Source of the DNA: Megalopta genalis
Taxonomy: Eukaryota > Arthropoda > Insecta > Hymenoptera > Halictidae
Direction: 5' to 3'
Assembly: GCF_051020955.1 (NCBI RefSeq)
Contig: NW_027476168.1
Coordinates: 310,001 to 374,000, forward strand
DNA: 64,000 bases
Shown: positions 38,246 through 51,121 of the stretch, piece by piece
How positions within the stretch are numbered: the stretch's first letter is position 1
Layout: the number at the start of each line of letters is the position of its first letter
The notes under the pieces: model-generated
Told to the model about the DNA's origin: nothing
What the model saw: only the letters and a program-made list of their open reading frames with translations
The model's database searches: none
Position numbers and translations under genes: made by a program

Positions 38246-40950
38246 CCATACGAAACACATGATTTAGCTTCAAATCAATTCGAAGTACAATGCTTAGATA
38301 CAAATCCATGCGAAACAAATGATTTAGCTTCAAATGAATGCGAAGTAGAAGGCTTAGCTTCAAATTCATGCAAACAAATGGTTTAGCTACAAATGCTTGT
38401 GATATACATTATTTAGCTACAACTGCATGCGAAACAAACGAGTTAGCTTCAAATCAATGCGATGTAGAAAGTTAAGCTTCAAATCCATGCGATACACAAG
38501 ATTTAGCTTCAAATCAATGCGATGTAGTAGGTCCAGCTTCAAATCCATGCGACACATATGATTTAGCTTCAAATACTTGCGATATAAGTGATATAGCTTC
38601 AAAAGCTGTAGGAACAAACGAGTTAGTTTTAATTCCATGCGAGACACATGATTTAGCTTCAAATCAATGCGATGTAGAAGGTTTAGCTTCAAATTCAAGC
38701 GTAACACATGATTTAGCTTCAAATACTTGCGATATAAGTGATATAGCTTCGAATACAGGCGAAACGATCGAGTTAGCTTCAAATCCATGCGAAACACATG
38801 ACTCAGCTGCAAATCAATTCAATGTAGAAGGTTTAGCTTCAAATCCATGAGAAACACATTATTTAGCTGCAAATCAGTGCGAAGTAGAAGGCTCGGGTTC
38901 AAATCAATGCAATTCAAATGGTTCATCTTCAAATACTTGTGAAAGACATGATTTAGCTTCAACTGCATGCGATACACATGATTTAGCTTAAAATCAATGC
39001 GATGTAGAAGGTTTAGCTTCAAATCCATGCAAAACACGTGATTTATCTTCCAATTAATGCGAAGTAAAAGGCTTATCTTCAAATCCATGCGAATCAAATG
39101 GTTTAGCCACAAATCCTTGTGATATACGTTATTTAGATTTAACTGCATGTTAAACGAACGAGTTAGCTTCAATTCCATGCGAAACACATGATTTAGCTTC
39201 AAATCAACTCGAAGTACAAGGCTTAGATTCAAATCCATGCGAAACAAATGATTTAGCTACAAATACTTGTGATATACGTAATTTAGATTTAACTGCATGC
39301 GCAACGAACGAGTTAGTTTCAAATCCATGCGGAACAAATGATTTAGCTTCAAATCAATGCGAAGTAGAAAACGTAGCTTCAAATCCATGCGAAACAAATG
39401 GTTTAGCTACAAATACATGTAATATAGATTATTTAGCTACAACTGCATGCGAAACTAACGAGTTAGCTTCAAATCCATGCGAAACACACGATTTATCATC
39501 AAATCAATGCGATGTGGAAGGTTTAGCTTCAAATCCATACGAAACACATGATTTAGATTCAAATCAATTCGAAGGGCAAGGCTTAGATTCAAATCCATGC
39601 GAAACAAATGATTTAGCTTCAAATGAATGCGAAGTAGAAGGCTTAGCTTAAAATCCATGCGAATCAAATGGTTTAGCGTCAAATACTTGTGATATACGTT
39701 ATTTTGATTTAACTGCATGCGCAACAAACGAATTAGCTTCAAATCCATGCGAAACACATGATTTAGCTGAAAATCAATGCGATGTAGAAGGTTTAGCTTC
39801 AAATCCATGCGAAACAAATGATATAGCTTCAAACACTTGCGATATAAGTGATATAGCTTCAAAAGCTGTAGGAACAAACGAGGTAGCTTCAATTCCGTTC
39901 GAGACACATGATTTAGCTTCAAATCAATGTGATGTAGTTGGTTCAGCTTCAAATCCATGCGAGACATATGATTTAGCTTCAAATACTTGCGATATATGTT
40001 ATATAGCTTCAAAAGCTGTAGGAACAAACGAGGTAGGTTCAATTCCATGCGAGACACATGATTTAGCATCAAATCAATTCGAAGGACAAGGCTTAGATTC
40101 AAATCCATGCGAAACAAATGATTTATCTTCAAATGAATGCGAAGTAGAAGGCTTGCCTTCAAATCCATGCAAAACAAATGGTTTAGCTACAAATCAATGC
40201 GATGTAGTAGGTTCAGCTTCAAATCCATGCGACACATATGATTTAGCTTCAAATACTTGCGATATAAGTGATATAGCTTCAAAAGCTGGAGGAACAAACG
40301 AGGTTGCTTCAATTCCATGCGAAACACATGATTTAGCTTCAAATCAATGCGAAGTAGAAGAAGTAGCTTCAAATCCATGCAAAACAAATGGTTTAGCTAC
40401 GAATACTTGTGATATACATTATTTAGCTACAATTGCATGCGAAACTAACGAGTAAGCTTCAAATCTATGCGTAACACACGATTTATCTTCAAATCAATGC
40501 GATGTAGAAGGTTTAGCTTCAAATCGATGCGATACACAAGATTTAGCTTCAAATGAATGCGATGTAGTAGGTTCAGCTTCAAATCCATGCGACATATATG
40601 ATTTAGCTGCAAATCAGTGCGAAGTAGAAGGCTCGGGTTCAAATCAATGCGATTCAAGTGGTTCATATTCAAATACTTGTGAAAGACATGATTTAGCTTC
40701 AACTGCATGCGAAACACATGATTTAGCTTCAAATCAATGCGATGTAGAAGGTTTTGCTTCAAATCCATGCAAAACACGTGATTTATCTTCCAATTAATGC
40801 GAAGTAGAAGGCTTAGCTTCAAATCCATGCGAATCAAATGGTTTAGCTTCACATACTTGTGATATACGTTATTTAGATTTAACTGCATGCGCAACGAACG
40901 AGTTAGCTTCAAATCCATGCGAAACACATGATTTAGCTGCAAATCAATGC
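38246..40950 (+). repeat. 4799-bp-spaced segmental repeat, copy a
   Basis: Shared with 43,045-45,630. Markers at identical 4799-bp spacing are the private 29-bp monomer TGCAAACAAATGG (38,369 and 43,168) and the HindIII site at 40,454 and 45,253. It includes both the older 31-34 kb type module and a monomer succession resembling the left-domain HOR. Confidence 0.87.
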
Positions 40951-42610
40951 GATGAAGAAGGATTGGCTTCAAATCCATGCGAAACAAATGATATAGCTTC
41001 AAACGCTTGGGGTGTAAGTGATATAGCTTCAAATGAAGACTAATCAAACGAGTTAGCTTCAAAATCCACGCGATACACATGATTTAGCATCAAATACTAG
41101 CGATATAAGTGATGTAGATTCAACTGCAGGCGAAACGAACGTGTTATCTTCAAATCCATGCGAAACACATGATTTAGCTGCAAATCAATGCGATGTAGAA
41201 GGTTTATCTTCAAATCCATGCGATACACATGATTAAGATTCAAATCAATGCGATGTAGATAGTTTGCTTCAAATCCATGCGATACACAAGATTTAGCTTC
41301 AAATCAATGCGATGTAGTAGGTTCAGCCTCAAATCCATGCGATATAAGTGATATAGCTTCAAAAGCAGGAGGAACAAACGAGGTAGCTTCAATTCCATGC
41401 AAGACAAATGCTTTAGCTTCAAATCAATGCGAAGTAGAAGGCGTAGCTTCAAATCCATGCGAAAAAAATGGTTTAGCTACAAATACTTGTGATATACATT
41501 ATTTAGCTACAACTGCTTGCGAAACTAACGAGTTAGCTTCAAATCCATGCGAAACAAATGATACAGCTTCAAACGCTTGGGGTGTAAGTGATATAGCTTC
41601 AAATGAAGACTAATCAAACGAGTTAGCTTCAAAATCCACGCGATACACATGATTTAGCTTCAAATACTAGCGATATAAGTGATGTAGATTCAACTGCAGG
41701 CGAAACGAACGTGTTATCTTCAAATCCATGCGAAACACATGAATCAGCTGCAAATCAATGCAATGTAGAAGGTTTAGCTTCAAATCCATGCGAAACACAC
41801 GATTTATCTTCAAATCAATGCGATGTAGAAGGTTTGCTTAAAATCTATAACAGGTAGATGGTTTAGCTTCAAATCAATGGAATATAGAAGGTTTAGCTTC
41901 AAATAAATACGATGTAGAAGGTTTAGCTTCAAATCCATGCGATACACAAGATTTAGCTTCAAATCAATGCGATGTAGTAGGACCAGCTTCAAATCCATGC
42001 GATATAAGTGATATAGCTTCAAAAGCAGGAGGAACAAACGAGGTAGCTTCAATACCATGCAAGACAAATGCTTTAGCTTCAAATCAATGCGAAGTAGAAG
42101 GCGTAGCTTCAAATCCATGCGAAAAAAATGGTTTAGCTACAAACACTTGTGATATACATTATTTAGCTACAACTGCTTGCGAAACTAACGAGTTAGCTTC
42201 AAATCTATGCGAAACACACGATTTATCTTCAAATCAATGCGATGTAGAAGGTTTAGCTTCAAATCAATACGAAACACATGATTTAGCTTCAAATCAATTC
42301 GAAGGGCAAGGCTTAGATTCAAATCCATGCGAAACAAATGATTTAGCTTCAGATGAATGCGAAGTAGAAGGCTCAGCTTCAAATCCATGCGGCACATATG
42401 ATTTAGCTTTAAATACTAGCGATATAAGTGACATAGTTTCAAAAGGAGGCGAAACGAACGAGTTACCTTCAAATCCATGCGAAACACATGATTTAGCTGC
42501 AAATCAATGTGATGTACAAGGTTTAGCTTCAAATCCATGCGATACACAAGATTTAGCTTCAAATCAATGCGATGTAGAAGGTTCAGCTTCAAATCCATGC
42601 GACACATATG
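39966..42610 (+). repeat. 7560/7470-bp-spaced segmental repeat, copy a
   Basis: Matches 47,526-50,080 with spacing 7560 bp (252 monomers) up to about 41,740 and 7470 bp from 41,941. Between these points the copies carry different monomers, with a net 90-bp difference. It overlaps the 4799-bp pair, so the same sequence took part in two different exchanges. Confidence 0.86.
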
Positions 42611-43044
42611 ATTTAGCTTCAAATACTTGCGTTATAAGTGATATACCTTCAAAAGCTGGAGGAACAAACGAGGTGGCTTCAATTCCATGCGAAACAAATG
42701 ATTTAGCTTCAAATCAATGCGAAGTAGAAAACGTAGCTTCAAATCCATGCGAAACAAATGGTTTAGCTACAAATACTTGTGATATACATTATTTAGCTAC
42801 AACTGCATGCGAAACGAACGAGTTAGCTTCAAATACATGCGATACACATGATTTAGCTTCAAATCAATGCGATGTGGAAGGTTTAGCTTCAAATCCATGC
42901 GATACACAAGATTTAGATTCAAATCAATGCGATGTAGTAGGTTCAGCTTCAAATCCATGCGACACATATGATTTAGCTTCAAATACTAGCGAAATAAGTG
43001 ATGTAGATTCAACTGCAGGCGTATCGAACGAGTTCGTTTCAAAT

Positions 43045-45630
43045 CCATGCGAAACACATGATTTAGCTTCAAATCAATTCGAAGTACAATGCTTAGATTC
43101 AAATCCATGCGAAACAAATGATTTAGCTTCAAATGAATGCGAAGTAGAAGGCTTAGATTCAAATTCATGCAAACAAATGGTTTAGCTACAAATGCTTGTG
43201 ATATACATTATTTAGCTACAACTGCATGCGAAACAAACGAGTTAGCTTCAAATCAATGCGATGTAGAAAGTTAAGCTTCAAATCCATGCGATACACAAGA
43301 TTTAGCTTCAAATCAATGCGATGTAGTAGGTCCAGCTTCAAATCCATGCGACACATATGATTTAGCTTCAAATACTTGCGATATAAGTGATATAGCTTCA
43401 AAAGCTGTAGGAACAAACGAGTTAGTTTCAATTCCATGCGAGACACATGATTTAGCTTCAAATCAATGCGATGTAGAAGGTTTAGCTTCAAATTCAAGCG
43501 TAACACATGATTTAGCTTCAAATACTTGCGATATAAGTGATATAGCTTCGAATACAGGCGAAACGATCGAGTTAGCTTCAAATCCATGCGAAACACATGA
43601 CTCAGCTGCAAATCAATTCAATGTAGAAGGTTTAGCTTCAAATCCATGAGAAACACATTATTTAGCTGCAAATCAGTGCGAAGTAGAAGGCTCGGGTTCA
43701 AATCAATGCAATTCAAATGGTTCATCTTCAAATACTTGTGAAAGACATGATTTAGCTTCAACTGCATGCGGTACACATGATTTAGCTTAAAATCAATGCG
43801 ATGTAGAAGGTTTAGCTTCAAATCCATGCAAAACACGTGATTTATCTTCCAATTAATGCGAAGTAAAAGGCTTATCTTCAAATCCATGCGAATCAAATGG
43901 TTTAGCCACAAATCCTTGTGATATACGTTATTTAGATTTAACTGCATGTTAAACGAACGAGTTAGCTTCAATTCCATGCGAAACACATGATTTAGCTTCA
44001 AATCAACTCGAAGTACAAGGCTTAGATTCAAATCCATGCGAAACAAATGGTTTAGCTACAAATACTTGTGATATACGTAATTTAGATTTAACTGCATGCG
44101 CAACGAACGAGTTAGTTTCAAATCCATGCGGAACAAATGATTTATCTTCAAATCAATGCGAAGTAGAAAACGTAGCTTCAAATCCATGCGAAACAAATGG
44201 TTTAGCTACAAATACTTGTGATATAGATTATTTAGCTACAACTGCATGCGAAACTAACGAGTTAGCTTCAAATCCATGCGAAACACACGATTTATCATCA
44301 AATCAATGCGATGTGGAAGGTTTAGCTTCAAATCCATACGAAACACATGATTTAGATTCAAATCAATTCGAAGGGCAAGGCTTAGATTCAAATCCATGCG
44401 AATCAAATGATTTAGCTTCAAATGAATGCGAAGTAGAAGGCTTAGCTTAAAATCCATGCGAATCAAATGGTTTAGCTTCAAATACTTGTGATATACGTTA
44501 TTTTGATTTAACTGCATGCGCAACAAACGAATTAGCTTCAAATCCATGCGAAACACATGATTTAGCTGAAAATCAATGCGATGTAGAAGGTTTAGCTTCA
44601 AATCCATGCGAAACAAATGATATAGCTTCAAACACTTGCGATATAAGTGATATAGCTACAAAAGCTGTAGGAACAAACGAGGTAGCTTCAATTCCGTTCG
44701 AGACACATGATTTAGCATCAAATCAATGTGATGTAGTAGGTTCAGCTTCAAATCCATGCGAGACATATGATTTAGCTTCAAATACTTGCGATATATGTTA
44801 TATAGCTTCAAAAGCTGTAGGAATAAACGAGGTAGGTTCAATTCCATGCGAGACACATGATTTAGCATCAAATCAATTCGAAGGACAAGGCTTAGATTCA
44901 AATCCATGCGAAACAAATGATTTATCTTCAAATGAATGCGAAGTAGAAGGCTTGCCTTCAAATCCATGCAAAACAAATGGTTTAGCTACAAATCAATGCG
45001 ATGTAGTAGGTTCAGCTTCAAATCCATGCGACACATATGATTTAGCTTCAAATACTTGCGATATAAGTGATATAGCTTCAAAAGCTGGAGGAACAAACGA
45101 GGTTGCTTCAATTCCATGCGAAACACATGATTTAGCTTCAAATCAATGCGAAGTAGAAGAAGTAGCTTCAAATCCATGCAAAACAATTGGTTTAGCTACG
45201 AATACTTGTGATATACATTATTTAGCTACAATTGCATGCGAAACTAACGAGTAAGCTTCAAATCTATGCGTAACACACGATTTATCTTCAAATCAAAGCG
45301 ATGTAGAAGGTTTAGCTTCAAATCGATGCGATACACAAGATTTAGCTTCAAATGAATGCGATGTAGTAGGTTCAGCTTCAAATCCATGCGACATATATGA
45401 TTTAGCTGCAAATCAGTGCGATGTAGAAGGTTTTGCTTCAAATCCATGCAAAACACGTGATTTATCTTCCAATTAATGCGAAGTAGAAGGCTTAGCTTCA
45501 AATCCATGCGAATCAAATGGTTTAGCTTCACATACTTGTGATATACGTTATTTAGATTTAACTGCATGCGCAACGAACGAGTTAGCTTCAAATCCATGCG
45601 AAACACATAATTTAGCTGCAAATCAATGTG
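43045..45630 (+). repeat. 4799-bp-spaced segmental repeat, copy b
   Basis: Copy of 38,246-40,950. Near 45,420 it has lost exactly 120 bp (four monomers, including the GCTCGGGTTC landmark present at about 40,628). The junction lies in CAGTGC/GATGTAG, inside the conserved TGCGA core. Beyond about 45,630 the sequence switches to another source. Confidence 0.87.
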
Positions 45631-46239
45631 ATGTAGAAGGTTTAGCTTCAAATCCATGCGATACACAAGATTTAGATTCAAATCAATGCGATGTAGAAAG
45701 TTCAGCATCAAATCCATGCGACACATACGAATTAGCTTCAAGTACTTGCGACATAAGTGATATAGCTTCAAAAGCTGGAGGAACAAACGAGGCAGCTTCA
45801 ATTCCATGCGAAACAAATGATTTAAATTCAAATCAATGCGAAGTAGAAGGCTTAGCTTCAGATCCATGCGATATACAAGATTTAGCTTCAAATCAATTCG
45901 ATGTAGTAGGTTCAGCTTCAAATCCATGCGATATAAGTGATATAGCTTCAAAAGCTGGAGGAACAAACGAGGTAGCTTCAATTCCATGCGAAACAAATGA
46001 TTTAGCTTCAAATCAATGCGAAGTAGAAGGCTTAGCTTCAAATCCATGCGATGTAGAAGGTTTAGCTTCATATCAATAAGAGGTAGAAGGTTTAGCTTCA
46101 AATCAATAGAATATAGTAGGTTTAGCTTCAAATCAATAGAATATAGTAGGTTTAGCTTCAAATCAATGCGATGTAGAAGGTTTAGCATCAAATCCATACG
46201 AAACACATGATTTAGCTGCAAATCAATTCGAAGGACCAA
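45244..46239 (-). other. Longest minus-strand open frame (331 codons), probably not a gene
   Basis: Reads as decapeptides like MDLKLNHVFR / IDLKLNLLHR. Most CCATGCG monomers offer a minus-strand ATG, so ATG-initiated minus frames occur all over the window. This one starts at TTG next to the private 31-bp monomer near 46,234. It resembles no domain I know and has no flanking unique sequence. Confidence 0.55.
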
Positions 46240-47510
46240 TGCATAGATTCAAATCCATGCGAAACAAATGATTTAGCTTCAAATGAATGCGAAGTAGAAG
46301 GCTTAGCTTCAAATCCATGCGATGTAGAAGGTTTAGCTTCATATCAATAAGAGGTAGAAGGTTTAGCTTCAAATCAATAGAATATAGTAGGTTTAGCTTC
46401 AAATCAATAGAATATAGTAGGTTTAGCTTCAAATCAATGCGATGTAGAAGGTTTAGCTTCAAATCCATACGAAGCAAATGATTTAGCTTCAAATGAATGC
46501 GAAGTAGAAGGCTTAGCTTCAAATCCATGCAAAACAAATGGTTTAGCTACAAATACTTGTGATATACATCATTTAGCTACAACTGCATGCGAAACGAACG
46601 AGTTAGCTTCAAATCCATGCGATTCACATGATTTAGCTTCAAATCAATGCGATGTAGAAGGTTTAGCTTCAAATCCATGCGATACACAAGATTTAGCTTC
46701 AAATCAATGCGATGTAGTAGGTTCAGCTTCAAATCCATGCGACACATATGATTTAGCTTCAAATACTTGCGATATAAGTGATATAGCTTCAAAAGCTGCA
46801 GGAACAATCGAGGTAGTTTCAATTCCATGCGAGACACATGATTTAGCTTCAAATCAATGCGATGTAGAAGGTTTAGCTTCAAATTCAAGCGTAACACATG
46901 ATTTAGCTTCAAATACTTGCGATATAAGTGATATAGCTTCGAATACAGGAGAAACGAACGAGTTAGCTTCAAATCCATGCGAAACACATGAGTCAGCTGC
47001 AAATCAATTCAATGTAGAAGGTTTAGCTTCAAATCCATGAGAAAACATTATTTAGCTGCAAATCAGTGCGAAGTAGTAGGCTCGGGTTCAAATCAATGCA
47101 ATTCAAATGGTTCATATTCAAATACTTGTGAAAGACATGACTTAGCTTCAACTGCATGCGAAACACATGATTTAGCTTCAAATCAATGCGATGTAGAAGG
47201 TTTAGCTTCGAATCCATGCAAAACACGTGATTTATCTTCAAATTAATGCGAAGTAGAAAGCTTATCTTCAAATCCATGCGAATCAAATGGTGTCGCTTCA
47301 AATACTTGTGATATACGTTATTTAGATTTAACTGCATGCGCAACGAACGAGTTAGCTTCAAATCCATGCGCGACACATGATTTAGCTTCTAATCAATGCG
47401 ATGTAGAAGGTTTAGCTTCAAATCCACGCGAAACAAATGATTTAGCTTCAAACACTTGGGGTATAAGTGATATAGCTTCAAATGCAGACTAATCAAACGA
47501 GTTAGCTTCA
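45690..47510 (+). repeat. 5432/5161-bp-spaced segmental repeat, copy a
   Basis: Matches 51,122-52,670. The spacing is 5432 bp at GATGTAGAAAGTTCAGCATC (45,690) and 5161 bp after the local 271-bp duplication at 46,016-46,557, which is absent from the other copy. A private 31-bp monomer (GGACCAATGC near 46,234) and a private 29-bp monomer (GAGAAAACATT near 47,043) mark this copy. Confidence 0.85.
46016..46557 (+). repeat. 271-bp local tandem duplication
   Basis: The block containing CCATGCGATGTAGAAGG, CATATCAATAAGAGG and two consecutive CAATAGAATATAGTAGG monomers occurs at about 46,016 and again at 46,287 (9 monomers + 1 bp). The same block occurs once at 51,448. The doubled TAG-bearing monomer is unusual within the window. 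Confidence 0.86.
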
Positions 47511-47525
47511 AAATCCACACGATAC

Positions 47526-50080
47526 ACATGATTTAGCTTCAAATACTTGCGATATATGTTATATAGCTTCAAAAGCTGTAGGAACAAACGAGGTAGGTTC
47601 AATTCCATGCGAGACACATGATTTAGCATCAAATCAATTCGAAGGACAAGGCTTAGATTCAAATCCATGCGAAACAAATGATTTATCTTCAAATGAATGC
47701 GAAGTAGAAGGCTTGCCTTCAAATCCATGCAAAACAAATGGTTTAGCTACAAATCAATGCGATGTAGTAGGTTCAGCTTCAAATCCATGCGACACATATG
47801 ATTTAGCTTCAAATACTTGCGATATAAGTGATATAGCTTCAAAAGCTGGAGGAACAAACGAGGTTGCTTCAATTCCATGCGAAACACATGATTTAGCTTC
47901 AAATCAATGCGAAGTAGAAGAAGTAGCTTCAAATCCATGCAAAACAAATGGTTTAGCTACGAATACTTGTGATATACATTATTTAGCTACAATTGCATGC
48001 GAAACTAACGAGTAAGCTTCAAATCTATGCGTAACACACGATTTATCTTCAAATCAATGCGATGTAGAAGGTTTAGCTTCAAATCGATGCGATACACAAG
48101 ATTTAGCTTCAAATGAATGCGATGTAGTAGGTTCAGCTTCAAATCCATGCGACATATATGATTTAGCTGCAAATCAGTGCGAAGTAGAAGGCTCGGGTTC
48201 AAATCAATGCGATTCAAATGGTTCATATTCAAATACTTGTGAAAGACATGATTTAGCTTCAACTGCATGCGAAACACATGATTTAGCTTCAAATCAATGC
48301 GATGTAGAAGGTTTTGCTTCAAATCCATGCAAAACACGTGATTTATCTTCCAATTAATGCGAAGTAGAAGGCTTAGCTTCAAATCCATGCGAATCAAATG
48401 GTTTAGCTTCACATACTTGTGATATACGTTATTTAGATTTAACTGCATGCGCAACGAACGAGTTAGCTTCAAATCCATGCGAAACACATTATTTAGCTGC
48501 AAATCAATGCGATGAAGAAGGATTGGCTTCAAATCCATGCGAAACAAATGATATAGCTTCAAACGCTTGGGGTGTAAGTGATATAGCTTCAAATGAAGAC
48601 TAATCAAACGAGTTAGCTTCAAAATCCACGCGATACACATGATTTAGCATCAAATACTAGCGATATAAGTGATGTAGATTCAACTGCAGGCGAAACGAAC
48701 GTGTTATCTTCAAATCCATGCGAAACACATGATTTAGCTGCAAATCAATGCGATGTAGAAGGTTTATCTTCAAATCCATGCGATACACATGATTAAGATT
48801 CAAATCAATGCGATGTAGATAGTTTGCTTCAAATCCATGCGATACACAAGATTTAGCTTCAAATCAATGCGATGTAGTAGGTTCAGCTTCAAATCCATGC
48901 GATATAAGTGATATAGCTTCAAAAGCAGGAGGAACAAACGAGGTAGCTTCAATTCCATGCAAGACAAATGCTTTAGCTTCAAATCAATGCGAAGTAGAAG
49001 GCGTAGCTTCAAATCCATGCGAAAAAAATGGTTTAGCTACAAATACTTGTGATATACATTATTTAGCTACAACTGCTTGCGAAACTAACGAGTTAGCTTC
49101 AAATCCATGCGAAACAAATGATACAGCTTCAAACGCTTGGGGTGTAAGTGATATAGCTTCAAATGAAGACTAATCAAACGAGTTAGCTTCAAAATCCACG
49201 CGATACACATGATTTAGCTTCAAATACTAGCGATATAAGTGATGTAGATTCAACTGCAGGCGAAACGAACGTGTTATCTTCAAATCCATGCGAAACACAT
49301 GATTTAGCTGCAAATCAATGCGATGTAGAAGGTTTATCTTCAAATCCATGCGATACACATGATTAAGATTCAAATCAATGCGATGTAGATAGTTTGCTTC
49401 AAATCCATGCGATACACAAGATTTAGCTTCAAATCAATGCGATGTAGTAGGACCAGCTTCAAATCCATGCGATATAAGTGATATAGCTTCAAAAGCAGGA
49501 GGAACAAACGAGGTAGCTTCAATACCATGCGAAACAAATGATTTAGCTTCAAATCAATGCGAAGTAGAAGGCGTAGCTTCAAATCCATGCGAAAAAAATG
49601 GTTTAGCTACAAACACTTGTGATATACATTATTTAGCTACAACTGCTAGCGAAACTAACGAGTTAGCTTCAAATCTATGCGAAACACACGATTTATCTTC
49701 AAATCAATGCGATGTAGAAGGTTTAGCTTCAAATCAATACGAAACACATGATTTAGCTTCAAATCAATTCGAAGGGCAAGGCTTAGATTCAAATCCATGC
49801 GAAACAAATGATTTAGCTTCAGATGAATGCGAAGTAGAAGGCTCAGCTTCAAATCCATGCGGCACATATGATTTAGCTTTAAATACTAGCGATATAAGTG
49901 ACATAGTTTCAAAAGGAGGCGAAACGAACGAGTTACCTTCAAATCCATGCGAAACACATGATTTAGCTGCAAATCAATGTGATGTACAAGGTTTAGCTTC
50001 AAATCCATGCGATACACAAGATTTAGCTTCAAATCAATGCGATGTAGAAGGTTCAGCTTCAAATCCATGCGATACACAAG
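47526..50080 (+). repeat. 7560/7470-bp-spaced segmental repeat, copy b
   Basis: Copy of 39,966-42,610, including HindIII site 48,014, landmark near 48,188, 31-bp monomers near 48,631 and 49,191, and 29-bp monomers near 48,831 and 49,396. It contains its own internal 560-bp repetition: the stretch GATAGTTTGCTTC at 48,831 recurs at about 49,391. Confidence 0.86.
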
Positions 50081-50649
50081 ATTTAGATTCAAATCAATGC
50101 GATGTAGTAGGTTCAGCTTCAAATCCATGCGACACATATGATTTAGCTTCAAATACTTGCGATATAAGAGATATAGCTTCAAAAGCTGTAGGAACAAACG
50201 ATGTAGCTTCAATTCCATGCGAGACACATGATTAAGCTTCAAATCAATGCGATGTAGAAGGTTTAGCTTCATATCCATACGAAACACATGATTTAGCTTC
50301 AAATCAATTCGAAGGACAAGGCTTAGATTCAAATCCATGCGAAACAAAAGATTTAGCTTCAAATAAATGCGAAGTAGAAGGCTTAGCTTAAAATCCATGC
50401 GAATGAAATGGTTTAGCTTCAAATACTTGTGATATACGTTATTTTGATTTAACTGCATGCGCAACAAACGAGTTAGCTTCAAATCCATGCGAAGCACATG
50501 ATTTAGCTGCAAATCAATGCGATGTAGAAGGTTTAGCTTCAAATCCATGCGAAACAAATGATATAGCTTCAAACACTTGTGGTGTAAGTGATATAGCTTC
50601 AAATGAAGACTAATCAAACGAGTTAGCTTCAAAGTCCACGCGATACACA

Positions 50650-51118
50650 TGATTTAGCTTCAAATACTAGCGAAATAAGTGATGTAGATTCAACTGCAGG
50701 CGAAATTAACGAGTTAGCTTCAAATCCATGCGAAACAAATGATTTAGCTGCAAATCAATGCGATGTAGTAGTTTTAGCTTCAAAATAATATGAGGTAGAA
50801 GGTTTAGCTTCAAATCAATAGAATGTAGAAGGTTTAGCTTTAATTCAATGCGATGTAGAAGGTTTAGCTTCAAATCCATACGAAACACATGATTTAGCTT
50901 CAAATCAATTCGAAGGACAATGCTTAGATTCAAATCCATGCGAAACAAATGATTTAGCTTCAAATGAATGCGAAGTAGAAGGCTTAGCTTCAAATCCATG
51001 CAAAACAAATGGTTTAGCTACAAATACTTGTGATATACATCATTTAGCTACAACTGCATGCTAAACGAACGAGTTAGCTTCAAATCCATGCGATACACAT
51101 GATTTAGCTTCAAATCAA
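50650..51118 (+). repeat. Long-range repeat pair, member 1 (partner 8.0 kb away)
   Basis: Nearly identical to 58,668-59,136 at 8018-bp spacing. The minus-strand translation of 50706-51008 equals that of 58724-59026 over 100 residues. A distinctive shared oddity is CAAAATAATATGAGG, a changed form of the stop-bearing CAATAAGAGG monomer. Confidence 0.87.
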
Positions 51119-51121
51119 TGC

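Noticed and set aside
46016..46481. Arg/Ser-rich protein (FSFKSMRCRR repeats) in the third plus frame
   Set aside because: This frame is open only where GATGTAGAAGG-type monomers follow each other, and it closes at the TGA of AAATGATTT monomers.
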